Positions 36,865 to 48,439 of a DNA stretch of 64,000 nt are shown here, piece by piece. Position numbers and translations under genes: made by a program. Positions within the stretch are counted from its first letter, which is position 1, and every line of letters begins with the position of its first letter. The notes under the pieces are model-generated. The model was not told the DNA's origin. It made no database searches and saw nothing but the letters and a program-made list of their open reading frames with translations. Origin of the DNA: Pardosa pseudoannulata (Eukaryota > Arthropoda > Arachnida > Araneae > Lycosidae); contig CM063506.1 in assembly GCA_032207245.1 (NCBI GenBank), forward strand, positions 14,815,627-14,879,626, written 5' to 3'.

Positions 36865-36990
36865 AACGGGACGCGTGGAAGCTCAGTCGGCAAAGGCAGC
36901 GATCTCGTAGCTGAAAGGTGCGCTAAAGGTGACTGGGGACAAGGCCTGATTAAAGCACGGGCCGCCTGGGCTATGCACTGGGCCCCGTAA
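36865..36990 (+). mobile_element. SINE-like fragment (family C head) joined to an unknown repeat
   Basis: GGAAGCTCAGTCGGCAAAGG and CAGCGATCTCGTAGCTGAAAGG match 43035-43080 and resemble a tRNA head. From about 36935 a different GC-rich sequence (GGGCCGCCTGGGC, ACTGGGCCCCG) follows. Confidence 0.45.
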
Positions 36991-37064
36991 AACTTGGTAC
37001 TTAATTATTAAATATTTAATAATTTAATTAACAAAATTTGAAAATGTTTTTTGTTAATTCTTAA

Positions 37065-37623
37065 CCCCTTCCGGTAAAATGACGAGTCTAGCTCGTCATT
37101 AGTTTTTCATTCCATACCGCACAATGACGAGCTACACTCGTCATGCGATTAAAGTTACTGTTAAATATGATAATTAATTTAGTTTAAAATTTCTAGTGTA
37201 CTGAATTTGGCAACACTTTTATCACTTGTGAAAATCACAAGTCACTATTGCATATTGTTTACTTGGTACAAGTCATTGCCAAATTAATGAGTCGGAATAA
37301 AAGAAAACCTACTAAGAAATGCCGTGTGTGTTACAAGAATCAAATTAAAAGTGAGACTACTTGGCGGTGTAAACAATTAAGAATTCCTTTGCACTTTGTT
37401 TTGAAAAGTACCACTAGCTTGAAGACTATTATCTGTATACCTTATTAATGTTTTGCTTCGATATTTTCTTAATTTTACTGTTTCTGATATTATTTAACAC
37501 TATGTAAAAAGTGGATTTTAATTAAGAATATGTAAGAATTGTAAAATGAAACAAGTTTTTTAAATAAAAATTAAATGGTTATTTCATGCACAGTTTTTCA
37601 TTATTAAATCATACCGGAAGGGG
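37065..37623 (+). mobile_element. piggyBac element, family C, internally deleted, 559 bp
   Basis: Perfect TTAA at 37061-37064 and 37624-37627. The ends CCCCTTCCGGTA are identical as an inverted repeat over 12 bp. Subterminal ATGACGAG/CTCGTCAT motifs repeat near the left end (37079-37100, 37125-37145), probable transposase-binding sites. It retains a piece of the transposase C-terminus at 37287-37445, confirming the family. Confidence 0.92.
37287..37445 (+). pseudogene. piggyBac transposase C-terminal cysteine-rich remnant
   Basis: The frame reads MSRNKRKPTKKCRVCYKNQI, KSETTWRCKQLRIPLHFVLK and stops at 37445. K-x-C-R-V-C, nine to ten residues, T-x-x-x-C, then I/V-P-L-C is the C-terminal zinc-binding domain of piggyBac transposases, which contacts the subterminal DNA. 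Here later cysteines are replaced (PLHFVL), so the finger is broken. The whole catalytic core is missing. Confidence 0.8.
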
Positions 37624-37627
37624 TTAA

Positions 37628-37964
37628 AGTAATATTTCATGAAACCTTACTCAGAAATTAAATAAAAACAGTTAAAATGTTGACAATTTTATCTGAAACA
37701 CACTCCAGTTTACTTATATACATCACTGCAGTCACAGATTTTTGGCATTCGAATACTACAAAGGTATGTAAACATAAAAAAATTAATATAAACTTTCCTC
37801 CAAAAATATTCGTTTGTATCCTCTTTTATAAACTATTTTTTTTTGCCTTGAAAGGAGGGTAGGGGGGGAGCGAAAGACTACCAGGCCTTGGGCACAACTT
37901 TGCCTTGATCGGGCTTGACTGGGGAACGTAAAATATATTCGTGGTCACACAGTCCTCCAAGTTC
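37628..37964. other. AT-rich spacer, then GC-richer
   Basis: The 61-codon frame at 37677-37862 shows no domain. A G-run lies at 37857-37869. Confidence 0.4.
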
Positions 37965-38019
37965 TCAAACGATACCTCCGGGGGTGGCAGGCTAAACTTG
38001 GGCGTCTTCTGCTTGGTCC
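37965..38019 (-). repeat. Dispersed repeat R, fragment
   Basis: GGGGGTGGCAGGCTAAAC..GGGCGTCTTCTGCTTGGTCC matches the inverse of 53795-53840. Similarity ends at the start of the LTR-like unit at 38020. Confidence 0.55.
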
Positions 38020-38843
38020 TGTGACGCCTTCAATCTTCTCAAAGGAGAGGTAACGTGAATAATGGATCACAATCAAAGATAAAATTAGAAATTTAAATTT
38101 ATTCTGGATTAACTACGGCTATTTACAAAGGAATGTTAATTCCTAAATCATGTAGAACTGCAAAGGATCGTTGCCGTTAAAACTTCCTCACGACGATCAC
38201 AGTCGAAAGAAAAACAAGAGAATTAAAATCTCTTACAAGTGGGGAGGCTTTTCAGGGTGCAATCAAACCCAATTTATCCCCCGTTCGGTATCCGAGACTC
38301 TGCCGCTCCCTATATGAGCGGACTTTACGAATCTCCCGAACTAGCAAGCTGGCTCTGGTAAAAAAGGCGAAAGCCTCCACGAGGTCAACACACCTACGAA
38401 AAAAATGACGAAAAGCCCTGAGTCGCAAAATTGTAGGCTTTTTATACCTGGGGGTCAGTTACGGTTCCGCCAATTGTTTTTTGGGGTCAGTTAAGATCCC
38501 AGTTACTTGAGAACTCCAGCTAAAGTTACAGTTATATTTTTTAGCTGAATTCTCATTCGCTGGCTGTCCCTTCACGGAATTTCCGAGCATTCATTAACGA
38601 GATCCATCAGGGGCGTATTCGTCTATTCAGTCCGATTGTCAAGATCCCAGACTCTGCGACGCCACGCTATTGTCCAGGTAAACAGGTGTACTACGATCAG
38701 CTGTTTTGGCGCGTGCTCGGACAAAGGGGAGTCTTCACAGTCCTTGCTTCTAAATTAGGAGGACCCAGCGGGAGTAATGTTACTTGCGTCTGTAGCATAT
38801 CTTGACCTACACGTGCTCCTCGGGTGATGCTAAATGAGTAACA
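38020..38843 (-). mobile_element. Candidate solo LTR, minus orientation, 824 bp
   Basis: On the minus strand it would run TGTTAC (38843) to GTCACA (38020), with 5-bp flanks GGTTC and GGTCC (4 of 5 identical). A core-promoter-like TATAAAAAGCC lies at about 38456-38446, near 390 bp from the start, and an AATAAA signal near 38104-38099, in the order U3-TATA-R-poly(A). No second copy is in the window, so this rests on structure only. Confidence 0.4.
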
Positions 38844-38963
38844 GGTTCGCAGCCTTGTTAAGGCGTTAGGATAATGCCTGTATCGTCTGCTCCATTGGAA
38901 AAATATATCAATTAAACGATTTCAACAGTCATTTATTCCGCAATGTATAAAGTTACCTTTTAA

Positions 38964-39191
38964 CACGTTGAATGCCACTGCAATTTTCAGAAATCTGGCC
39001 TAAAATGACAATTTGATTTAATCACATTATATTATTAAAAACTCTAATTTGTGGACAGAAATTCAACAAAGTCCTAAATTATTTATTTTCCAAGAGCATC
39101 GATTTTTTTGTTCTTTTCCCAGAAGCCATCTATCGATATTAGCACTGATATACTACTAGTTTATTTGTAGCTGCACAAAAATGGCAACGTG
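38964..39191. mobile_element. piggyBac-like MITE, family D, 228 bp
   Basis: TTAA at 38960-38963 and 39192-39195. Ends CACGTTGAATGCCA and, inverted, CACGTTGCCATTTT; the first 7 bp match. No coding content. The CACRTTG start resembles families B and E. Confidence 0.7.
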
Positions 39192-39195
39192 TTAA

Positions 39196-39663
39196 CAAAC
39201 CGCTTTGCCTCACGAATGCATATTTTTGCAAATATATTCTAGGCATTTTTTGTGGGTGGATAAAGGGATAGAGAATGAAATTATGAGCATCTAGGTCTAG
39301 GTCAATTTATTTTACTGGTCAGTAAAGAGCATCGAAATACAATGACACACACGCGTTCTCAAATGGGTGGATAACGCAAACACGTGAACCCAGTCTTTGA
39401 AACGTTTTCTGCTCTCATTAGCACAAATACAAAAGATAATTGATAAAAGACTGGTATTCTAAACAATTGATTTTTATTATCACTGAAAAATGAAATCTCA
39501 TGAAGCAAGGTCGATTCTTGTCACGCTATCAAATCTTTTCTATTAACCAACATTATCTGCGAAAAATCAAACGGTAAAAGAGTTTCCATGCTAGAATGAG
39601 AAGAAAATGCATAAATCAGATTGACGGTGGCTAACCAATAGTTCGGTATGACAGAATATCAAT
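39196..39663. other. Spacer without feature
   Basis: No gene or repeat recognised. Confidence 0.4.
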
Positions 39664-39671
39664 GGCATAGT

Positions 39672-40914
39672 CAGTGGCGTGCGGTAGGTTTTTTTGCAGG
39701 GTGTGCAGAGAACATGGATTTTCCAATAAGTCTTTAATTGGAGATATCTGAGTTCTCCATTCTGAAACGGGTTGTTTATTATGAATATAAATTTAAGGAT
39801 TACAATAAATAAAATATCTACCTACCAGTAGTCGAGTTATAACTATAAAAACAGCTAAACTTATGAGAATTCTACTAGCACTGAAGCAAAAATCATGTCT
39901 TGTGTTGTATGGTGTCATATTGGCGTCGAAAAAGCAACGGAAAAACTTATATGTTCTAACTTCCAGGGAAAACTTATATGTTCTGCAAAAATAGCACCAC
40001 ATGGCTCCCGCCGCTGCGGTGCTTCACCCGGATGCTCATTGGTGCCGAAAAACCGAACGGCTATTCCAAGTGCAGAGGATTTCACTGCACGCTGTCACAA
40101 TAGAAAGAACTGTTTTTTGTTCGACCAGTGGAATAAATTATATTTATAGTTTTTAACATTTGGAAATCATATATTCTGCGAAAAACATCTTGGCAATTTT
40201 TAAAAACAAAACCAGGGATATGGTGTTACATAATATAACTTATATACTGTCTGTAAGACACAATGAATGGTAAAATTTGGACTTTTCTGTTAAAATTCGT
40301 TTCCTTAAAACAAAACATTTTTTTCAGCTAATTATTTCAATAAATATAATACATCACCGAAATTAATTTACCACACTAAAACATTTCACTTTATATTGAT
40401 GAAATACTTTTTTTATATTTCCATGAACACAAAATCTTATAATATATAAATTTAAACATTAGCCGTCTGCAAAATCGCATGGCCAGTTAATCAGTTAAAA
40501 AAACCAAAATCGCTTCAGCACGTAAGTCCCCGCTCTAATACAACGCTTAATAAACCGTACCTTCGGATGATTCTGAATGCCATGTGCAGGAAAAATAGCT
40601 TCACTTGCCTCAGTGCCATAGTATGCTCTTCTTCTCCAGTAGCCCATACCTATAAAACGTGATTTTCAATTTAGTGCGCAGTGCGTACACATCAGAACTT
40701 CCTATGTTCGTTTGCGTGCTACGTGGTGCAGCACCTAGTACCGCACGCACTGCGGGAATACAAGCAAGCAAATCAACATAATATTTGAATATATTATAAA
40801 CATTATTATATACCGTATAAAGATAGGTAGACATAGGTGCAGAAAATTATTGTCCCTCATAATTTTGCCAGGGTGTGCAGTGCACTCCCTGCACATATGG
40901 ACCGCACGCCACTG
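39672..40914. mobile_element. hAT-type element, 1243 bp, perfect 8-bp target duplication
   Basis: GGCATAGT at 39664-39671 and 40915-40922 is a perfect 8-bp duplication. Ends CAGTGGCGTGCGGT are identical inverted over 14 bp. A subterminal GCAGGGTGTGCAG-like motif occurs near both ends (39697, 40868). No transposase domain is readable; frames at 39793-40002, 39895-40149 and 40610-40834 are unassigned. Nonautonomous or heavily decayed. Confidence 0.9.
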
Positions 40915-40922
40915 GGCATAGT

Positions 40923-41458
40923 GTAGGTTTCTGCTACTTGGGACAGATGCTAATTTTGTCCTCTCTCCTATATTATTCTAATAAATATTTATTATACAAT
41001 ATTTATAATAAAAATCATAATAAATATTATTAAATAAAACTATTTACATGTGCAATAGAAATTTTCTCTTTAAAAAAAATCAGTATCAGCTATCGATACA
41101 CACACACATTCAAATATTGTCACGTAGGGACTTAAATAGAATAACACACACATTAAGTAGAGTTAACCCACTTTATTAACTCAATTCAAACAGCGAAGTA
41201 CAATTGCAAGCTCTTCACAACTCTGAATTCAAAATTCTCTGTGTGTAGTAGTTTGATCTGGGCTCCTTAGCTAAAAGCTGTATCCCCCGTCGTAAGAAGT
41301 GATTTAGATCAATCAGGCTGCGTATCAGGATTTGCCAGTTCATTTTGGATTACACACAATAATTAAAATAAAAATTACATAAAAAGGAATAACAATTTGG
41401 CCCTAGACAGCAATTAAAAATAGTAAAGTGGTAAAGAAAAAAGTAATTAATAGAGAGT
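40923..41458. other. AT-rich spacer
   Basis: No feature recognised. Confidence 0.4.
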
Positions 41459-41777
41459 AGGAAGTTTAAAAGAAGCCCAGTGGCGTTAGGGTGGCGCTTA
41501 GAGCTTCCACAACACAGGTCCGAGGTTCGATCCCCGGGCTGGGCAAGGTTGACTCAGCCTTTTATCCCTTCAGTGAGTAGATGAACTGAGGACCAAGCTT
41601 GCTTGGGAACTAAACACTGGGGGTTCCGCGTTAGCTTGACCACCTAACCGGAACTTCGCACCCCAGGGGCTTTGGTCACGAAAACGGAGATTGGCACCGT
41701 AAGCCTTGGCCCCCTAGGGACTGTTGCACATTTTTATTAAATTATTATTATTATTATTATTATTAGGAAGTTTAAAA
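41459..41777 (+). mobile_element. Full-length tRNA-derived SINE, family B, with 13-bp duplication and (ATT)n tail
   Basis: AGGAAGTTTAAAA occurs at 41459-41471 and 41765-41777. The head (41475-41544) keeps acceptor-stem pairing (GCCCAG with CTGGGC), an A-box-like TGGCGTTAGGGTGG and a B-box GGTTCGATCCC. The body runs to about 41738, followed by (ATT)n to 41764. Fragments on the minus strand lie at 47272-47410 (body) and 48440-48556 (head). Transcription by RNA polymerase III is inferred from the boxes. Confidence 0.92.
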
Positions 41778-42230
41778 AGGGTAAAGAGTTTTTATGCAGA
41801 TGCAAACATCAATTTTATAAAATTTTAATAATTTTTTTTTCTTTCATAGTTTTTAATTCTTTTGGCCTTTATAGCAGCAAGGAAAATTCCAGAAATCTGT
41901 CTGGGAAGGCAACGAAAGTTTTACTGTGCAACGCAGAGAAATGGTGAATATTCCAGAATACTTTCTGGCAAACTAAAGAAAGGACAATTGTAGCTAGTTT
42001 CCAAAAGTATTCACAATTAAATTTTTCGAACTTTCTATTGCAGAACATTTATATTCAGTACAATATTACTATTATATTTAATATAATGAAATAGAACAAA
42101 ATATTTATATTTAACTCAATACAAAAAATCCCATTGGGACCAAAACATTTTAATCTCAATTTCATAAGAAATTACGATTTACTAGAGGAAGATACATGAA
42201 ACTGCTTATATTTTGACGGTGTATCCTTTA
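41778..42230. other. AT-rich spacer
   Basis: No gene or repeat recognised. Confidence 0.4.
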
Positions 42231-42239
42231 TATTGGGAT

Positions 42240-42495
42240 CAAGGGCGTACGCGGGGGGGGGGGTTAGGAGTTTAAACTATATTTATTATAATTCATTCAG
42301 TTTATAAGAGCAGAATCGCGAACGTGTAAATTTTCGGAATTTTAAATTTGCGAATTTAGCCTCTCTTTTTCTCAATTGAGCTAAAAAAATGTCAAAAATA
42401 AAAATTTTAGTAGAAATTATGCGGGCTATTACTTTTTAGAACTATGAACCTCCCTTGAAAATTATGAACCCCCACCCTTTGAAAAATTTCCACTG
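42240..42495. mobile_element. hAT-type MITE (family CAGGGGCGTACGC), perfect 8-bp duplication
   Basis: ATTGGGAT at 42232-42239 and 42496-42503. The left end is CAAGGGCGTACGC; the right end is shorter (...CCACTG) and lacks the GTACGC block kept in the relative at 22972-23145. No coding content. Confidence 0.85.
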
Positions 42496-42503
42496 ATTGG
42501 GAT

Positions 42504-43024
42504 CAAAATATATTTTGCTAATTCATTATATTCTGCTTAATTAATAGTACCAGCGTCGAATGACAGCTATTTTCGATCTTAATTTTTGCTATGTAATTGC
42601 AATTTAATACTACTTCCAAGTTATGGAATTTATCAGAACAAACAAGTGTTCAGACAGGAGCTGCATGAAACGGTCTGGGAGACAAGCTTTGATAACCCCT
42701 GGAGTAAAGTAACATTTTTTGACCGATTACATCAATGGGTTTGAATTTCATTACATCAATAAAATTATTGTTGAAGAATGCAGTATATAAATGCATGCTT
42801 ATAATTTTCAGAGTTTCCATAGTTTTAGTTTTTTTATAACAAAAATTTCTTATCAAAACAGATACATTGAACAAGCTTTAAACTAAAGAAATAGAAAAAA
42901 AATCGAAGTAAGAAAATTCTCTAAATTTTGGCTGATGATTGGTAAATTGCAGCCACACTTATCACAAGAGAACGATATTTACTAGCGAATTGTGGAGCAA
43001 ATTTTAAAGACGTTATTCATCGAA
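42504..43024. other. AT-rich spacer
   Basis: The minus frame at 42650-42874 has no recognisable domain. Confidence 0.4.
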
Positions 43025-43127
43025 CGCTATGAGCCATGGTTACTCAGATAGAAAAGGCAGCGATCTCGTAACCAAAGGATAGTGAGATCGAGGCTCAAGT
43101 CGGCTAAAGATCCACCGTGTTCATTAA
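43025..43127 (+). mobile_element. SINE family C copy, interrupted at its 3' part
   Basis: CAGCGATCTCGTAACC and CCACCGTGTTCATTAA match 12228-12345. The match stops at the TTAA that also begins the piggyBac-like fragment at 43128. Confidence 0.6.
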
Positions 43128-43190
43128 CCCCTTAACGTGCACGCTCGAGTTAACTCGCGCGCGCTAAACTGGCCAAACTCTGCAAACTGT
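43128..43190. mobile_element. piggyBac-like family A, left-end fragment, nested in SINE C
   Basis: CCCCTTAACGTGCACGCTCG, GAGTTAACTCG and GCTAAACTGGCCAAAC match the terminus of 4730-5228. It begins at TTAA (43124-43127), itself part of the SINE. The other end is lost. Confidence 0.75.
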
Positions 43191-43302
43191 GTTTAGAATT
43201 GTGTCTGGCCAAAAACTGGCCAAAATGTGTTTAGAAGTCCAACCTGCCGAGCCAGTAGCGATTGTCTTTTCATAAAAAGTTGTATGACTTCTAAATGGAC
43301 AC

Positions 43303-43340
43303 AATGCCAACCAACCAACCAACCAACCAATCAACCAACC
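43303..43340. repeat. (CCAA)n microsatellite
   Basis: About nine CCAA units with one TCAA variant, directly before the satellite array. Confidence 0.9.
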
Positions 43341-43354
43341 ATTCTTCCATCGCT

Positions 43355-45400
43355 AAATTTCTCCTATGGTCATTTAATTTTAGAACAAAGCTGGTCACCC
43401 CAAAAGACTTCGCTGGCCGCATTATATATATTGAAGAGAAAACATAAAAAAATACATTATTGTTCTAGTTTTATTATTATTATTTTTAAATAAATAATAT
43501 ATCAAATAAAATATATTAGTCAATTAAAAATACATAGTCAATACATAGTTATAATGATAGTTAATAAATTAATCGAATAACATTATATTTAATGTAATGA
43601 ATAGAGTAATATTTCATTTGTAAATTTCGTGCATTCCATTATGGGCCTCGACATTTTACTGACGGGCTGTAATATGATCTATCTTTGTGCTAGAAAGCAA
43701 AATATTTTTAATTTGTGTAAGAGTTTTTTAATCTTATACAAATTAACGTTAAATTTCTCCTATGGTCATTTAATTTTAGAACAAAGCTGGTCATGTCAAA
43801 AGACTTCGCTGACCGCATTATATATATTGAAGAGAAAACATAAAAAATACACAGTAAATCTAGTTTTATTATTATTATTCTTAAATAAACAATATATCAA
43901 GTAAAATATATTAATCAATTAAAAATTTGTAAATGTGAATACATGGTTATAATAATAGTTAATAAATCAATCGAATAAAATTATATTTAATGTAATGAAT
44001 ACAGTAATATTTCATTTGTAAATTTCGTGCATTCCACGACGGGCTACAACATTTTACTGACGGGCTGCAATATGATCTATTTTTGCGCTAGAAAGCAAAA
44101 TATTTTTAATTTGTGTAAGATTTTTTAAATATTACACAAATTAACGTTAAATTTCTCCTATGGTCATTTAATTATAGAACAAAGCTGGTCATGCCAAAAG
44201 ACTTCGCTGGCCGCATTATATATATTGAAGAGAAAACATAAAAAATACACTTTTGTTCTAGTTTTATTATTATTATTTTTAAATAAACAATATATCAAAT
44301 AAAATATATTAGTCAATTAAAAATACATAGTCAATACATAGTTATAATGATAGTTAATAAATCAATCGAATAACATTATATTTAATGTAATGAATACAGT
44401 AATATTTTATTTGCAAATTTCGTGAATTCTATCAAAGGCCATAACATTTTACTGAGTGGCTGCAATATGATCTATCTTTGTGCTAGAAAGAAAAATATTT
44501 TTAATTTGTCTAAGATTTTTTTAATTTTATACAAATTAACGTTAAATTTCTCCTATGGTCATTTAATTTTAGAACAAAGCAGGTCGTCTCAAAAGACTTT
44601 GCTGGCCGCATTGGAAATTCATTTCATTCTGGTGGGCCGCATTATACATATTTCAGAGAAAATAAAAAATACACAGTAGTTCTAGTTTTTTATTATTATT
44701 CTTAAATAAACAATACATCAAATAAAATATATTAATCAATTAAAAATTTGTAAATATGAATAAATAGTTATAATGATAGTTAATAAATCAATCAAATAAC
44801 ATTATATTTAATGCAATGAATACAGTAATATTTCATTTGTAAATTTCTTGCATTCCACGATGGGCCTCAACATTTTACTGACGGGCTGCAATATGATCTA
44901 TCCTTGTGCTAGAATGCAAAGTATTTTTAATTTGTGTAAGATTTTTTTAATCTTACACAAATTAGCGTTAAATTCCTCCTATGGTCATTTAATTTTAGAG
45001 CAAATTTAGTCATCCCAAAAGACTTCTCTGGCCGCATCGGAAATTCATTTCATTTATGCGGGCCGCATTATATATACTGACGAGAAAACATAAAAGATAC
45101 ACTGTCGTTCTAGTTTTATTATTATTATTATTATTATTATTAAATAAACAATACATCAAATAAAATATATTAATACAATTAAAAATTATACAATTAAAAA
45201 TTTGTAAATATGAATAAATAATTATAATGATAGTTAATAAATCAATCGAATAACATTGTATTTAATGCAATGAATACAATAATATTTAATTTGTAAATTT
45301 CTTGCATTCCACAATGGGCCACAACATTTTATTGACGGGCTGAAATAGGATCTGCCCTTGTGCTAGAAAGTAAAATATTTGGAATTGGTATAAGATTTTT
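43355..45400 (+). repeat. ~400-bp satellite, five tandem units
   Basis: Units start with AAATTTCTCCTATGGTCATT at 43355, 43751, 44149, 44544 and 44970 (spacing 396, 398, 395 and 426; units 4 and 5 carry an extra ~30 bp containing GAAATTCATTTCATT). Each has CAAAAGACTT.GCTGGCCGCATT, a (TTA)n run, AATATATTA.TCAATTAAAAAT, GTAATATTTCATTTGTAAATTTC and ACATTTTACTGACGGGCTG in order. The short frames that recur (43629-43904, 44422-44679) come from the repeat and are not genes. Confidence 0.95.
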
Positions 45401-45409
45401 TTAAAACTG

Positions 45410-47271
45410 TGCGTATGAACCACTCCATTTCTTTTATATTTATTATTAAATATAAATGTTTACATTCTAGCCAAAGAGTAAAATTCAAAGTATACAATCA
45501 CGGTTGTAATCCTTAGCAGAAATAAACAGAAAGCTTTTCTTTCTAATTATTTCTGCAAAAATGATGACAGATTGTTTTGATTTCTTTAAGCTTTGTGAAC
45601 AGGCAGATCCTGGATATAAGAAGAAAACAGACCGGTTCCATCCTGAGGTAATTGAAAGGAAATAAGGTCAAGTTCGAATCAACAGAAAAGAAGGGTAAAC
45701 ACATTTGAGTCTGAGCATATAAATTTACCACTAAGATACAAAATGTAAACATATGATTCTTTTGTTTCCAAAAGCTATGAATTGTGTTTATTTGCATCAA
45801 TAATTTTACCCTTTCGCTCACTTGAACCTCATAGATGGCTCGTTATTCATGCATTAAAATTATGGTTTAATATAATTTTTTTTAAACAAATTTTTAAGTG
45901 CTATCCTGTTGCTTTCGAGATATGTCACAGCCGACTATTTTAAAAAATTTTAAAATATATATGCATTTGCAAATTCCCTCGCCACAACTCAGCATAAAAT
46001 GCCTCTTGAGATATTCTTTTAAATCGATTTATTAGGACCATGGTGAACAAATTATTTTTACTACATTTCGTAGAACACCACTCTTAGTATAACAGTTCTC
46101 CAATTTTTTTTTTCTGATTTTTATATAAATGAGGAGAGGGTTAAAATATTGAAGTTCCCAAAGTCAATTAAACATTTGTTTTGAGTTGACACATTTAAAT
46201 TTCGTACAATTCATTTGAGTTATTTTCTTAAAATAAATCATTAAACTTTGTACATTAGAGGGTTAGTGCAATAGTAATCCATGAATAAACGAAAAAAATT
46301 TTAAATGAATAAAACGTTGAATTTTTAAAATTTATTTTTCATATAATAAAAAAAAAGATAATCGAAAAAGTTTTAAAAATAAAGTATAATTATCTAATCA
46401 TAAATTTATAAATAAATGAGAACTTCCAATTTGATGTTGGCTAACTGATTTCCATAATATATCTGTGCTTTTCTTTTTAGCATGTTTATTCAAATACTCA
46501 TTACAGAAGTTGATAAAAAGTCTAGTAAGAATCTTACTTATAACTTATCCGTAATTAAAATTTTATGTTCTCACACATTCTCAGTAAATTATCAACTTCT
46601 TTCCGGCTAATTCTATCAGTGAATATAAAGCGAAAGCCTATTTATTTTTTAGTTGAAGATAATAATGTTTATTTATGAAGATTCCACTTTTTAAATACAA
46701 GGTAAAACCATGATTGCATATTCGATCTGTCAAATTCTGAGAACTACCCGGAGGCACGCATAAGTGAGTTTATTTCAAATAATGGCTTCTTTGACCTGAT
46801 TTCAGTGAATGTTTCCATTTTTATGTATAGATTATGTGAGTAAGTATTTATTGTTTGCTGACAGTAGAGTTTTCTCTGAAGAAAACTTGCAGAATTTTTG
46901 CAAATCGCAAGTCGTAAATAAATACAAATACTCTTTGTTTCTTGAAGGAGGCAGGGAATGCTTCTGAGAAAATTGAGCATACTAGAAATCAAAGCGTTAC
47001 CCGAGAAGTGAAATATGAAATAGATACTTCTAAAAATTCCGCACACCTACCTTAATAGGATTTTTTCCCACATGCAACGGTCTTATTTTGATAGGAATAA
47101 AATGTGGTATTAAAGCTTTTGGATAAATATAGCTGAAAAGCATTGTGTATTGTTGTGTTTTTATTATTGCATATAAATTAAAAAATAACTTCTCGCGTAC
47201 AAGAAAATGCCATTTAATTTTACAAAGATTATTTTCGAACATATAAGCATTTAAAAACTAAACTCATCAGC
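45410..47271. other. 1.9 kb without recognisable gene
   Basis: Frames at 45543-45821, 46744-47046 and 47030-47242 on the minus strand lack domains and repeat relatives. Composition is slightly less AT-rich near 46740-47000. Confidence 0.4.
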
Positions 47272-47410
47272 GCAACAGCCCCTAGGGGGTTCAGGGTTTA
47301 TGGTGCCAATCTCTGTTTCCAAGATCAAGGGCCCTGGGGTGAAGAATATGTTCCGGTTAGGTGGTCAACCTTATGCGTAACCCAAAGTGTTTAGTTCTGA
47401 AGCAGGCTTG
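47272..47410 (-). mobile_element. SINE family B body fragment
   Basis: Inverse of 41600-41735: CCCCTAGGGG, GGTGCCAATCTCTGTTT, GGTTAGGTGGTCAA and GTTTAGTTC blocks in order. Head missing. Confidence 0.8.
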
Positions 47411-48439
47411 ATTCTTGTCGTGTAGTCCTCGTTTATATTTGAGTGTTAACCTGTGATCAAATGTATAGTGGGATTTTGTTTTGATTGAGTTGTGTAAAAG
47501 TATTTTTGTACTAAATTTAACCACAGGTTCTGAGACACTACACACATAAATATGAATATAAAGTAAACGCTAAATTACCAGCATCCGAAACTAGCTTAAA
47601 ATAAAAAAAGTCAATTTATTATAATATATATATACATCTATTTACATGCAAAACTGATGCTAATTTTCATAAAATAAGCTTTGTCAACATTTTCTAAATT
47701 AGTTCTGACAAATTTTTAATACTTAAATAATTTTGTAAATAGAGTGAGGACCTAATCTCAATTTCAAAAATGTATGTAAAAGGGGGTACTTTTGGGGAGC
47801 TAAAATGGTGTGCCCGGAACACTGCTCGTTGATGGGTATCTATGGATCCTTTCGTCGGTCTGGTCAGGGGCTTCCTCCTGAGTATTTGGGGTGCGGCCGT
47901 GCAATTTGATGCAGGAACCCTTCCCGTCTTACTTGGCTGGACTCTCGAACTCGTTCCGTCGGACTCCTCTCCTCGTCTCGACTCTCGAACTCTCGACTCT
48001 CGAACACCTTTTTTTTGGACTTCCGAACACCTTTTCAATTTTTAGATTTTTCTTATTTTATTAATTTCAACCTAGTCCTCTCTTCCTTCTTATCGTCCAA
48101 TCGGGATAGTTGTAAGAATCTCATTGGTCTGCTAAAACCCTGCCTTGAGACCGCCAACGTGAAAAACCTTATCCCTTCTAATTGGGCACTGTCCCTTAGG
48201 GACTCATAAATAACTGCACAAAGCTACATTCTTATTTAGTGTCAAGTACGGAGACGGGATTCTAATCTGGGACTGGGATCAGAAACCCATCCGAGACCAC
48301 CGTACAAGACAACAATATCCGTAAAATATAAATTTATGGTCCTCTATCTTTTTACAAAGATGTGATGAGGTCAGATTTAGATCCCGAGCATTTTACTTCT
48401 TGTATGAATGAATCAATTATATTACTGATCTAAATCGCC
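47411..48439. other. Unassigned; GC-richer block at 47810-48190
   Basis: The block carries short repeats of CTCGAACTCT/GACTCTCGAAC near 47942-48005. Plus-strand frames cross it but show no domain. 48361-48385 and 48428-48447 form an imperfect inverted repeat (GTGATGAGG / CCTCATCAC). Confidence 0.3.

Noticed and set aside
41475..41544. tRNA gene with paired acceptor ends and A/B boxes
   Set aside because: It is the head of a SINE: body, (ATT)n tail and 13-bp duplication follow, and the anticodon arm does not pair convincingly.
43355..45400. Family of recurring small proteins (similar frames of ~85-91 codons)
   Set aside because: The frames are the same satellite DNA read in each unit; composition and stops vary with the repeat, not with codon constraint.
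47842..48045. Coding exon in the GC-richer block
   Set aside because: Short internal repeats (CTCGAACTCT) explain the frame; no motif, and frames on the other strand are equally open.
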